DNA from: Methylophilus sp. QUAN
GTDB lineage: Bacteria > Pseudomonadota > Gammaproteobacteria > Burkholderiales > Methylophilaceae
Length of the DNA: 64,000 bases
Assembly (NCBI RefSeq): GCF_015354445.1
Contig: NZ_JADKYT010000001.1
Coordinates: 186,001 to 250,000 of the forward strand
Direction: 5' to 3'
Shown here: piece after piece, positions 47,584 through 56,138 of the stretch
How the letters are laid out: every line of letters starts with the position of its first letter
Numbering within the stretch: the stretch's first letter is position 1
Notes under the pieces: model-generated
Database searches by the model: none
What the model saw: the letters and a program-made list of their open reading frames with translations, nothing else
What the model was told of the DNA's origin: nothing
Made by a program: the position numbers and the translations under genes

Positions 47584-49572
47584 TTACTCCGGCAAGCGAT
47601 AACGCTGCTCTTTATACAACAGCGCGGGCAACAGGCTATTCGCCAATGCACGCTCAGCTAACGCAGCGCCATCAGCAGGCGCGGCCGTATTTTGCAATTG
47701 CTTGCTGGCAGGATCGTAACGTCCGAATGCAGCGGGTTTACCTTCGCGCAGCACCACGACCTCATTCTCAACCACCGTTGCCCCCATTTGCTGCATCCAG
47801 CCAAAATTGTAGTTGTACTGCATCATGGCGCGGCCACGGTAGTCAGCACTCACACTCGACAAATCATGCCCGGTCATTGGGTGTTGGACCTCTATACCCA
47901 TTAATGACAACACCGTCACCGGCAAATCAATCTGGCTGGCAATCGCATCCACCGTTTTCGGCTGCACGGCCCCGCCCAGAATCAGCGCCGGGATATGGAA
48001 GTGCTCAATCGGCACCAGTGAATCGCCACGCACGCGGATATCGTGGTCAGCCACCACCAAAAACACCGTATCGTTCCAGTAAGGGCTGGCCTTGGCTTTT
48101 TTAAAGAACTCGCCTATCGCGTAATCAGCGTATTTAACCGCATTGTTATCAGTCGCTTTTGGCTGCTCATACAGCTCAATACGGCCATCTGGAAATTCAA
48201 ATGGCGCATGATTGGAAGAACTGAACGCCAGGGTAAAGAATGGTTTGCCGCTGGCATGGTGCGCCATCAGTTGCTCATGGGTTTTATTCAGCAAATCTTC
48301 ATCTGATGCACCCCAGCTGGCAACAAATACCGGATTCTTGAAGTCAGGCTGGTCCGTGATTTGCTGGAAACCATTGCCCATGAAAAAGCTGCGCATATTA
48401 TCAAAATGGGATTCGCCACCATAAATAAACTCAGTGAGGTAGCCACGCTTAGACAACAAAGAGGCTAAAGTAAAAAAGTTTTTCTGGCTTAAATCCAGTT
48501 TCACCGTGCTGTCCGATGGCGTTGGTTGAAAGCCGGTGACAACGGCCTCAATGCCACGCACCGAACGCGTGCCAGTCGCATACAAGTGCGTGAACCAGAT
48601 ACCATCTGCTTTGAGTTTTTCCAGATTCGGCGTCACCGGCTTGCCGCCCAGTGATTCAACAAAACCCGCACCCAGACTTTCTTGCAGCAAAATGACCAGA
48701 TTCAACGGTTTGTCGCGTTTGACGCTAGGCACCAGTGTTGTCAGCGTAGGGATATCCGCCGCTTGCGCGCCGGTCAGGGCAAAGATTTTTTCGCGTGGCA
48801 TCTTGCCATAAATCGCACTCGACTTTGCTTCGTGCTGCAAACTATAGGCTGCGTAAAAAACAGAATAGGTCGAATTCAATATCAGGCTGTTCACCATGCT
48901 GTCTTGCGTAATGGCAAACAGGGCAGGATTGGCTGGGCGATGTGTCAGCGTTGAACGTATCCCTAACACCGTTAACACCAGTATCAATGGCCACACCAGC
49001 CAAACCGCCGGGCTTGCCCACTTGGCCTCAGCCTGACGCCAGGGTTTAAGCAGTTTAGCAACCGCAGCAAAAGCCACGAGGGTCATGACCAGACCAAACA
49101 CCAACTCGGTCTTAAAACCTTGCCACAACATGCCAAACACTTCGTGTGGATATTTAAGGTATTCGACAAAAATACGGTTAGGCCGCACATCATATTCGAG
49201 AATAAAGCCAGGCGTGGCCGCTTCCAGAAACACCAGTAATACCAGTGATAACAATACCCACCAGTAAGTGAAGCCACGCCAAACCTTGAATAATTTCCGC
49301 GTCGCCAATATGGGTGACAGCAAAACGGGAATAATGGCCAGCAAACCCAGCTGGATAATATCCACGCGCACACCTTGCAGCAGAATCTGGCATAACTCGC
49401 CCGTGGCTTGTACGCGTTCCCATTTCCAGGCGACCAGGCCCAGGCGAGTGAGAGAAAGCAACACCAACCCACTGATAAACATGACGATGAGCGGTGCATA
49501 AGGGCCAAACCAATGGCCGATTGCCCATAATTTTGAAGTGGAACGTGGCTTGCCGAAGTAACTTGATTGCAT
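47584..49572 (-). CDS. LTA synthase / phosphoglycerol transferase family membrane protein
   Basis: The 662-residue protein has five N-terminal helices in about residues 15-215, followed by an extracytoplasmic alkaline-phosphatase-fold domain. Recognisable elements are the first metal site in NLVILLQESLGAGFVESLGG, the catalytic Thr region LYATGTRSVRGIEAVVTG, FYGGESHFDNMRSFF-like sequence and the late metal-binding VVADHDIRVRG. In Gram-negative bacteria this family includes OpgB, which adds phosphoglycerol to periplasmic glucans, and related surface-modifying enzymes. The ATG at 49572 fits. It is directly followed by the glycosidase/kinase fusion gene, implying a two-gene unit that modifies a sugar polymer or LPS. 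Confidence 0.88.
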   Translation of the reverse strand: MQSSYFGKPRSTSKLWAIGHWFGPYAPLIVMFISGLVLLSLTRLGLVAWKWERVQATGELCQILLQGVRVDIIQLGLLAIIPVLLSPILATRKLFKVWRGFTYWWVLLSLVLLVFLEAATPGFILEYDVRPNRIFVEYLKYPHEVFGMLWQGFKTELVFGLVMTLVAFAAVAKLLKPWRQAEAKWASPAVWLVWPLILVLTVLGIRSTLTHRPANPALFAITQDSMVNSLILNSTYSVFYAAYSLQHEAKSSAIYGKMPREKIFALTGAQAADIPTLTTLVPSVKRDKPLNLVILLQESLGAGFVESLGGKPVTPNLEKLKADGIWFTHLYATGTRSVRGIEAVVTGFQPTPSDSTVKLDLSQKNFFTLASLLSKRGYLTEFIYGGESHFDNMRSFFMGNGFQQITDQPDFKNPVFVASWGASDEDLLNKTHEQLMAHHASGKPFFTLAFSSSNHAPFEFPDGRIELYEQPKATDNNAVKYADYAIGEFFKKAKASPYWNDTVFLVVADHDIRVRGDSLVPIEHFHIPALILGGAVQPKTVDAIASQIDLPVTVLSLMGIEVQHPMTGHDLSSVSADYRGRAMMQYNYNFGWMQQMGATVVENEVVVLREGKPAAFGRYDPASKQLQNTAAPADGAALAERALANSLLPALLYKEQRYRLPE

Positions 49573-49644
49573 GTTTGCTTAATCAGATTGATTCAAGCGT
49601 GTGATTATAACGGGTTATTCACAATTGTTCGCGCAGGGCCGAGG

Positions 49645-50022
49645 CTAGCCAGGTAAAACAGAATTCTTGCGCAGATCGAGATACACCGCGGACAGCAATC
49701 CCACCGGAATCACAAACCCGACCAGCAGCGGTACCAAGTCAACCAGCATATCGACAATACCGGTCTGGCTGGTCAATAAACTCCAAGCTTTTGCCAGCAG
49801 CGGAATCACTGTAAACAATAAAGTGGGGATTAAAAACCAGATCGTGCTGGTCGCCCCGCGCTTCGCCAGGCGTGCACAGACATAAGACACCACGGCGACA
49901 ATCACCGCCGCGCCTGCACCCCACACCGCGCCTGCCACAATGGTGATCCAGGTACCTACCTGGTAGAGCAATAAACAAATGATCGCGGTCAGAATCAGTT
50001 TCCGTTGGCTAGCCAATGACAT
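49645..50022 (-). CDS. Small membrane protein, unknown
   Basis: The 125-residue protein has about four hydrophobic segments (residues 10-28, 30-48, 60-80 and 92-115) and no recognised motif. The loop CARLAKRGATSTI is basic, so it faces the cytosol. It lies 72 bases upstream of the LTA-synthase-type gene on the same strand, with no terminator between. A shared transcript is possible. Confidence 0.6.
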   Translation of the reverse strand: MSLASQRKLILTAIICLLLYQVGTWITIVAGAVWGAGAAVIVAVVSYVCARLAKRGATSTIWFLIPTLLFTVIPLLAKAWSLLTSQTGIVDMLVDLVPLLVGFVIPVGLLSAVYLDLRKNSVLPG

Positions 50023-50102
50023 AAAGCGCTTCTTTTTGTTGAGTTAAAGCTAAGACAGGTTTTCATTATAAAAGTGCAGGCGATGCCATGGCATCGCAGC
50101 AA

Positions 50103-50128
50103 AATGGGATTGCCCAAGCAATCCCATT
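50103..50128 (-). terminator. Rho-independent terminator
   Basis: AATGGGATTGC (50103-50113) pairs perfectly with GCAATCCCATT (50118-50128) over a CCAA loop, an 11-bp stem. The A run to its left supplies the minus-strand T tract. It closes the 50141-50518 gene. Confidence 0.88.
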
Positions 50129-50140
50129 ATACCCGCCACC

Positions 50141-50518
50141 TTAATTGGTCGTCGCTGGCGGTGCTGCTTCATATTCAGTCGGTTGCACAGGATTTCCGTG
50201 CGTCGTCCCGGCTTTTTCGTCTTTATTCCTCAGCACTTTGTTTTTGTGCCTTTTCATGGGTCGATCGGCCGAGCCCTTGTCCGTGCGTTGGGCCTGGTCT
50301 TTAACCTGAGGGCTCTCCGAATTGCCCAAGTTGCTAGCATCATTAGACACTCCATCTTGACTGCTACCAATAGGCCCTTTGTCTGTCCGGCTTTGCTGCC
50401 TGTCGACTTGCGGGCTTTTAGACGTCCCTAATGTTGCGCCATCATCTTTGCTTTCAGCCGCATAAGACGACGTGGTTGAAATCACAGAAACCAATAATGC
50501 AATCAGTAATTTATTCAT
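50141..50518 (-). CDS. Small exported protein with a tandem SPQV..RTDKG repeat
   Basis: I do not recognise this 125-residue protein. It has a Sec signal peptide (MNKLLIALLVSVISTTSSYA) and a very polar mature part rich in Asp, Lys, Ser and Gln. Two copies of a repeat are clear: LGTSKSPQVDRQQSRTDKG and LGNSESPQVKDQAQRTDKG, about 38 residues apart, joined by the polar linker GSSQDGVSNDASN. The C-terminus is basic, then Pro/Thr-rich. It looks intrinsically disordered and probably periplasmic. It is a single-gene unit with a perfect-stem terminator. No function is proposed. Confidence 0.65.
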   Translation of the reverse strand: MNKLLIALLVSVISTTSSYAAESKDDGATLGTSKSPQVDRQQSRTDKGPIGSSQDGVSNDASNLGNSESPQVKDQAQRTDKGSADRPMKRHKNKVLRNKDEKAGTTHGNPVQPTEYEAAPPATTN

Positions 50519-50597
50519 GTTTTGTCCTTAAATAAAAAATGTGGTCTGGCATTTTTATTTAAAAGGGAATCATGATGTCTGCTTATCCGTGCCTTGC

Positions 50598-52202
50598 TTA
50601 TTTTGCTGTAGGAAGAGCGCGCCTTAACAAGTGCCTCGGTCCTTTCAGCAATACCCAGGCGAGACCAATCACACTGATTAAAAACAGAATCGCCGGTATC
50701 GGTAATACCGCAGGCGTCTCTGGCTTGCGCGCCAATCCCTCTTTTAACGGCTCAGGCAATGGATTTGGCGTGACCGGGATAATTTGCCACTGGTTTCTGT
50801 CTGCCGGAGCTTGTTGCAAGTATTGCGCAAAGCTATACACAGGTGCCAACCCATATGCCCGGCTGGATGGGATCTGTGGGATGCGTACAAAATAAATGGC
50901 TTCAAGCTGCTCTGGCATTGCTTGCATAGCAACAGAGGTCAATGTTGACTGATTGCCTGTTTGGGCGATTTTAAGCAAATCGTTGCCTATCGCATCAAAC
51001 GCCACGGCTGGAAACAGCCTGGTCATTTCGGTATTCAGGTAATCATAAATAGCGCGGCCTTTTTGCAAGCTGCGCTCAGTCGCCGCCACATACCAGTAAG
51101 CTGCACTGGCTTTGAGCAGGCTTTCTACACCACGTTTTGGCACTTGCCAGCCCAACTGACGCAGGGTGTCTATGCTGATGCCAGCGCAGTTTTCCAGCGC
51201 ATGGTCATAGACAAAGTCATTGCGATAAAAATGCTGGAATACCCTGTTATTCAGCGCTTGTACCTGCTTGGGAATCTCAGGCTGACTAAATACCGCCACC
51301 AGCATATACGAAGGACGATAAAACGATTGCCCGCTATTGAGATCGCCCATGTATTTATCAAACGGCGTCACCCCGGCAATAATGCCTTTTTCACTGTTGC
51401 TGGCCAGGTTGTAATAGTTATTCACCAGCCACGTATCATAAGCACCGTCAGCCCCCACCCGCCCTGTGGCCAATGCAAAATGCCCGCCATGCGCCTCGTC
51501 GTCATCGCCTTGTGCGCCGTTGAGCAAAATACCTAACGCTGCTTTGCCGGACGACTGCTGCCCGAGTCCGGGTGACTTCTCCCATAGCAAGCGACTTTGA
51601 TAGAGGCTTCGGGCACCGCCATGGGCAAACTGCACCAGTGATTGCAGGCTTTCACCTGCTTGCAACGGCTGTGTGCCCGCCGTGAGGTCGAGTTTAAATG
51701 CCTGCGGCCAGACTGTACGCACCACCAGCGTTTGCTTCTCCAGCTCACCACGGATGGCTAGTGGGTCCTGGTTGAAAAAATGGCTGGTGCTAGCGTTCCA
51801 ATATGAGCGATTGCTGGCGATCTTGGGCACTAATTTAAATCCAAATCGCTCCCCTTCTGCGCTTGTGATCGTCGTTGCTTCAGCATGCAAGGTCAACCCT
51901 GACCAGTGCTGACTGGCCCCTGTCCACACTAAAGCAGGTAAGGCCTCAGGAGTTAATCCTTGCGTATCGTCAACGCCACGCTTAGTGGCGTCAAAATGGG
52001 TCATCAATGCATTGCTGTGCGGCAAGGCAAAGGTTTCCTGACGAAAATACCATAATGCTTGCGGCAAGGCCTCACATGGTTGGCAATCACCATGCATCGT
52101 TTGAAACTGGTCTTGTGCATATAAGCCGAGCTGACCGCTACCAGGCTCGCTACAGGCAAACGACGAAATCAGGCCTAAGCCCACACCCATCATGCGACGC
52201 AT
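50598..52202 (-). CDS. DUF4105-like exported/membrane protein linked to lysophospholipid genes
   Basis: The 534-residue protein begins MRRMMGVGLGLISSFAC with a signal-type helix and ends with a helix at about 505-525 and a basic tail. The central region resembles DUF4105 (Lnb N-terminal) proteins: HGGHFALATGRV, then NNYYNLASNSEKGIIAGVTP, and later FYRNDFVYDHALENCAGISI. A His early and a Cys later (in ENC) occupy the positions expected of that family's papain-like active site. The similarity is distant. A longer frame reaches 52268, but the ATG at 52202 lies two bases after the lplT stop and is preferred. As the last gene after arsR-aas-lplT it may act on lysolipids or lyso-lipoproteins. That is inference. 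Confidence 0.65.
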   Translation of the reverse strand: MRRMMGVGLGLISSFACSEPGSGQLGLYAQDQFQTMHGDCQPCEALPQALWYFRQETFALPHSNALMTHFDATKRGVDDTQGLTPEALPALVWTGASQHWSGLTLHAEATTITSAEGERFGFKLVPKIASNRSYWNASTSHFFNQDPLAIRGELEKQTLVVRTVWPQAFKLDLTAGTQPLQAGESLQSLVQFAHGGARSLYQSRLLWEKSPGLGQQSSGKAALGILLNGAQGDDDEAHGGHFALATGRVGADGAYDTWLVNNYYNLASNSEKGIIAGVTPFDKYMGDLNSGQSFYRPSYMLVAVFSQPEIPKQVQALNNRVFQHFYRNDFVYDHALENCAGISIDTLRQLGWQVPKRGVESLLKASAAYWYVAATERSLQKGRAIYDYLNTEMTRLFPAVAFDAIGNDLLKIAQTGNQSTLTSVAMQAMPEQLEAIYFVRIPQIPSSRAYGLAPVYSFAQYLQQAPADRNQWQIIPVTPNPLPEPLKEGLARKPETPAVLPIPAILFLISVIGLAWVLLKGPRHLLRRALPTAK

Positions 52203-52204
52203 GC

Positions 52205-53527
52205 TTACCCTTTCAACCCACGCAGGTAATCGCGCACGCTGTGCCAATATTCCGGTTGGCGAAAACACAGATAAATAGCCACCAGCACATTGACCGCCGC
52301 TGTGATGGCAAACAATTGTGGAATGCTGACGCCCATGCCAAACAGCAACACCGAAAATCCGGCCGAGAGCACCATAAACAAGGCATTCATAATATTGTTA
52401 GCCGCGATCACGCGTGACTGATACCCCGCCTCAGCGCGGCTTTGCAGCAACACATACAGCGGCACGATATACAGGCCGCCGCTCACGCCGAGCAAGCCCA
52501 CATCGAGCAACATGCGCCAATAATCCAGGCCACCTAATGTACGCAACGTGAGTGCCGGATTCGCTAACAGCTGTTGCTGAATACTGCCGGTAGTGCTGGC
52601 AAAATCCCAAGCGAATAAGGACATCCCTGCCGCCCCCAGCATGACCAGGCCCAGCTCTTGTTTACCCTTGGACAACTTTTCACACCAGACCGAACCGACA
52701 CCGACGCCGACCGAAAAAATCGACAGCAGGCTGATAAAGTCACGCTCACTGCCTTGCAACACATTTTTTGCCAGATTAGGGAATTGCGCCAGCAAAGTCG
52801 CCCCAAAAAACCAGAACCACGAAATGGCCACAATCGCTACCCACAAAGTTTGCTGCGCCCAGAACGTGCGCACACTCTTGATCGTTTCGGTGATCGGGTT
52901 CCAGTTAATGTTGATGTCAGGCACAGGCGCCGGTGACAACGGAATACCGCGGCTCAGGTGATAGCCGGAGACAGCGACCAGCAATACACTCAAACTGGTA
53001 AACAAGGCATGTTGCTCTAAACTACCCAACCAGGCGCCAAGCACCTGCCCCAGTAAAATAGCCACAAAGCTGCCCATTTCAACCAGGCCGTTACCCGCCG
53101 TGAGTTCGTTAGGCTGTAAATGCTGTGGCAAATAAGAATATTTCACCGGCCCAAACAGGGTGGAATGCACTCCCATTAAAAACAAGGCCAGCGCTAGCAT
53201 GACCAAGCTGTGGCTTAAAAAACCGATGCTGGCAAACAGCATGATGCAAATCTCAAGCACCTTCACCAGCCGGATAATTTGTGATTTTTCGTATTTATCT
53301 GCCAATTGCCCAGCCGAGGCCGAAAACAGGAAAAACGGCAAAATAAACAGGCCAGGTAGCAAGGTCGCTAATGTCGCGCCATCCAATGTGGTCAGGCTGG
53401 CGGTGTTAAAGGCTACTTGCGTAATCAATGCGGTTTTAAACACATTGTCATTAAAAGCGCCTAACCCTTGTGTCCAGAAGAAGGGCGCAAACCGTTGCTG
53501 GCGTAATAAGATGAATGGGTTACTCAT
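52205..53527 (-). CDS. lplT: Lysophospholipid transporter LplT
   Basis: LplT flips lysophospholipids from the outer to the inner leaflet of the inner membrane for reacylation. The 440-residue MFS protein has about twelve helices and family blocks FAPFFWTQGLGAFNDNVFKT, STLFGPVKYSYLPQHLQPNE and ELTAGNGLVEMGSFVAILLG. Its start overlaps the end of aas by four bases (ATGA), so the transporter and acyltransferase are coupled, although in E. coli lplT comes first. The longer-than-usual length (E. coli 397) lies mostly in the central loop and C-terminus. Confidence 0.9.
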   Translation of the reverse strand: MSNPFILLRQQRFAPFFWTQGLGAFNDNVFKTALITQVAFNTASLTTLDGATLATLLPGLFILPFFLFSASAGQLADKYEKSQIIRLVKVLEICIMLFASIGFLSHSLVMLALALFLMGVHSTLFGPVKYSYLPQHLQPNELTAGNGLVEMGSFVAILLGQVLGAWLGSLEQHALFTSLSVLLVAVSGYHLSRGIPLSPAPVPDININWNPITETIKSVRTFWAQQTLWVAIVAISWFWFFGATLLAQFPNLAKNVLQGSERDFISLLSIFSVGVGVGSVWCEKLSKGKQELGLVMLGAAGMSLFAWDFASTTGSIQQQLLANPALTLRTLGGLDYWRMLLDVGLLGVSGGLYIVPLYVLLQSRAEAGYQSRVIAANNIMNALFMVLSAGFSVLLFGMGVSIPQLFAITAAVNVLVAIYLCFRQPEYWHSVRDYLRGLKG

Positions 53528-55659
53528 GCTGCTTGCTCCGCCATCTGTTTCAATGTCACATAATCCGTTTTACCCGTGCCCAGCACCGGGATTTGCGCCA
53601 CCACAATAATTTTGCGGGCGATGGCAATTTCGGGCGCCCCCATACTTTTAGCCACAATCTGCAAGTCTTCACGCTTGAGTTTGGCATCGGTGGTAAATAG
53701 CACTATGCTTTCACCGCGGCTGGCATCTGCGACCGTGGTAGCGGCGTGTTGTTGTTCGGGGGCGGCGGTAGTCGCCATTTTCTCCACTACTTCGAGCGAG
53801 ACCATTTCACCAGCCACTTTGGCAAAGCGCTTGACCCGACCTTTGATATGAATAAACCCTTCACTATCTATTTCAACCACATCGCCCGTGTCATACCAGC
53901 CATCTTGCGGCGCAACCAACACACCAGGGTTGTCATACAGGTAATAGCCCTGCATGATGTTATCGCCCTTCACCAATAAGCGGCCGCCCTTTTCTATGCC
54001 TGGCACAGGTTCCAGTTTGTGTTCAATGCCGGGGAACAACTGTCCTACCGTGCCATTACGGTTAGCCATCGGCGTGTTGGCCGCGACCACGGGCGCACAC
54101 TCGGTGGTGCCATAGCCTTCTAAAATGCGGATGCCAAATTTTTCGTGGTAAGTCTTGCGCACCTCTTCATTCAGTTTTTCAGCGCCAGCAAACACCACGC
54201 GCAATTTATAAAAGTCGTACGGGTGCGCATATTTGGCGTAGTTGCCCAGAAACGTGCTGGTGGAAAAAAATACCGTGCAGCCTTTGTCGTAAATCACTTC
54301 CGGGATCAACTTGTATTGCAACGGTGAGGGGAACAGCAGCATGGGGATACCGTTTAACAATGGCAGCAACGCACCGGTAAACCCAAAGGCGTGAAACAGC
54401 GGCAAGGCCATCATGAATTTATCCGCCGGGCTAAAATCCAGTGTTGCCAGAATCTGGTGCGTATTGGCCAAGATGGCTTTATGGCTATGCACCACCCCTT
54501 TGGGTTTGCCCTCTGAACCTGAGGTAAACAACACCACCGCTGTCTCTTCGGCAGTGACCAGCTCCATGGCAGCACGCGGGTAATGTAAGGCATAGCCCAT
54601 GAGCCAGGCACGGTCTAGCATGCCAAATTGGCTACGCAAGTCTTCGAGGTAAACAATATTCAAATCGCTCATTTTGGCGACCGTCTCCTCCAGCTTGGCC
54701 GCTTCAATAAACTTGCGCGAACTGATTACCGTACGGATATTGGCGGCGTGGCAAGCATTACGCATACCATCTGCGCCTGCGGTGTAATTGAGCATGGCAG
54801 GGATTCTTTTAAATGCGCTCATCCCCAGCACCAGTGCCAGCGTATTGGTGATATTCGGCATCAATACGCCAACCACTTCAGCAGGCTGACTCACCTTGGT
54901 GGCGATACGTCCCAGTGCCAGGCTGCGCTTGAGCACTTCCTGATAGGTATCTTCAACCTGGTTCATATCCTCGATCATGCGCGACTTGGCACCGTATTTA
55001 TCCATGGCGTCCAAGAACGCTTCGAACAGGCTTTTGCTTTGCTGCGTTTTAAACAGCATATGCTGCATGATGCCGCGCATGGCCTCACCCGCGATCCGGC
55101 GGCGCTGCTTGGCCGTGAGCGGTGCGTGGTGTCCGTGCTGCTCAATGCGGATGTCAGTGGTGGGCAAAATCTTCAGGGTCACACGAGGCAACAATTTGCG
55201 TGGATGCGCATCGGATAAACGGCCAAAATAAGACTGGGCTGCACCTTCAACCCTGACTGGCAAGATTTTGACACCCGTTTTAGCCGCCACAAAGCCAGGG
55301 CCGTCATACACCTTCATCAAGGCGCCGGTCAGGGTAATGCGGCCTTCAGGAAAGATCACCACATTCTCCCCTGCATTCAGACGCTGCACGACTTTCTTCA
55401 TCGCCAGCGGGCTGGCCGGGTCGACAGATAAATGCGGCGTCAGCTTTAACCACCAGCGAAAAAAGATATTTTTTAGCACACCGGTATGCACCACAAAAGT
55501 CGCGCGCTTGGGCAAAAACAAGCCCAACAACAAACCATCCAGAAACGACTCATGGTTGGCAATAATCAACAACCTGTCTTCCTGCGGCACGTTCTCCAGC
55601 CCTGTCACCTGCACGCGGAACAGCAGACGGCAGATCCCCCTTAATACACTCACCAGCAT
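53524..55659 (-). CDS. aas: Bifunctional acyl-ACP synthetase / lysophospholipid acyltransferase Aas
   Basis: Aas reacylates 2-acyl-lysophosphatidylethanolamine using acyl-ACP that it makes itself. The 711-residue protein has an N-terminal PlsC-type domain with the catalytic NHESFLDG (NHx4D) and FPEGRITLTG, and a C-terminal AMP-binding domain with the P-loop VLFTSGSEGKPKGVVHSHK, GYGTTECAP and YDTGDVVEID. The C-terminal Lys in GKTDYVTLK is the adenylation catalytic residue. The length is near E. coli Aas (719). It lies 24 bases after the ArsR-type gene and overlaps lplT, so lysophospholipid recycling is under that regulator. Confidence 0.95.
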   Translation of the reverse strand: MLVSVLRGICRLLFRVQVTGLENVPQEDRLLIIANHESFLDGLLLGLFLPKRATFVVHTGVLKNIFFRWWLKLTPHLSVDPASPLAMKKVVQRLNAGENVVIFPEGRITLTGALMKVYDGPGFVAAKTGVKILPVRVEGAAQSYFGRLSDAHPRKLLPRVTLKILPTTDIRIEQHGHHAPLTAKQRRRIAGEAMRGIMQHMLFKTQQSKSLFEAFLDAMDKYGAKSRMIEDMNQVEDTYQEVLKRSLALGRIATKVSQPAEVVGVLMPNITNTLALVLGMSAFKRIPAMLNYTAGADGMRNACHAANIRTVISSRKFIEAAKLEETVAKMSDLNIVYLEDLRSQFGMLDRAWLMGYALHYPRAAMELVTAEETAVVLFTSGSEGKPKGVVHSHKAILANTHQILATLDFSPADKFMMALPLFHAFGFTGALLPLLNGIPMLLFPSPLQYKLIPEVIYDKGCTVFFSTSTFLGNYAKYAHPYDFYKLRVVFAGAEKLNEEVRKTYHEKFGIRILEGYGTTECAPVVAANTPMANRNGTVGQLFPGIEHKLEPVPGIEKGGRLLVKGDNIMQGYYLYDNPGVLVAPQDGWYDTGDVVEIDSEGFIHIKGRVKRFAKVAGEMVSLEVVEKMATTAAPEQQHAATTVADASRGESIVLFTTDAKLKREDLQIVAKSMGAPEIAIARKIIVVAQIPVLGTGKTDYVTLKQMAEQAA

Positions 55660-55683
55660 TGTTTGCTCCCTGTTAAATTCTTT

Positions 55684-55989
55684 TTATATTTCGTCTTTGA
55701 TGTAGTCCAGCACGTTTTGCAGTGCCAGCTGCATGAATGATTGATTGACCCAGAAATAGACTTCGCGGCCGATTTTCTCGCTCTGCAAGGCCCCACCACG
55801 TTCGAGTACTTTTAAATGATGTGTGACCGCGGTGCGGCTCAGTTGCGAGCCCTCCACAATTTGCAGAATCGTCAGTCGCTCGTTTTTTTCGAACGATAGC
55901 AAAATCCGTTGCCGGTGGGCATCACCCAGCGCAACGAAGAGCTCTGAAATAGCGTTCCAGGGTTCTGGAACTTGGGTCACTGTTTTCAT
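55684..55989 (-). CDS. ArsR-family transcriptional regulator
   Basis: The 101-residue protein is a winged-helix ArsR/SmtB-type regulator: ELFVALGDAHRQRILLSFEK, then QIVEGSQLSRTAVTHHLKVLERGG as recognition helix and the wing EKIGREVYFWVN. Classical metal-binding Cys (ELCVCDL) is absent, so the signal is probably not As or Cd. It is the first gene of the aas-lplT operon. A perfect dyad lies right at its start codon, consistent with autorepression. The inducer may be a lipid or envelope signal, which is inference. Confidence 0.88.
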   Translation of the reverse strand: MKTVTQVPEPWNAISELFVALGDAHRQRILLSFEKNERLTILQIVEGSQLSRTAVTHHLKVLERGGALQSEKIGREVYFWVNQSFMQLALQNVLDYIKDEI

Positions 55990-56009
55990 ATAACTACATA
56001 ATTAGTTAT
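55990..56009. promoter_or_regulatory. Perfect dyad at the arsR-type start, probable operator
   Basis: ATAACTACATAATTAGTTAT has exact 7-base arms (ATAACTA and TAGTTAT) around CATAAT. It touches the start codon of the ArsR-type gene and would block the promoter of the whole arsR-aas-lplT operon. ArsR-family operators are typically dyads of this kind. Confidence 0.6.
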
Positions 56010-56138
56010 TTAGTTTGTTTTGTCAAGCATCATATAATCCCGCCATCCCCATGGACTAGTCTGCGCTTCACTAAAGCATCATCCAACGCTCACACCTGCC
56101 CCGCTACACTGCCATGCCTTATGCACAAGGAGTGTGAG

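Noticed and set aside
52203-52268. Longer start for the DUF4105-like protein
   Set aside because: The extra 22 residues overlap lplT and would put basic, non-signal sequence before a clear signal-type helix. The ATG at 52202 directly follows the lplT stop.
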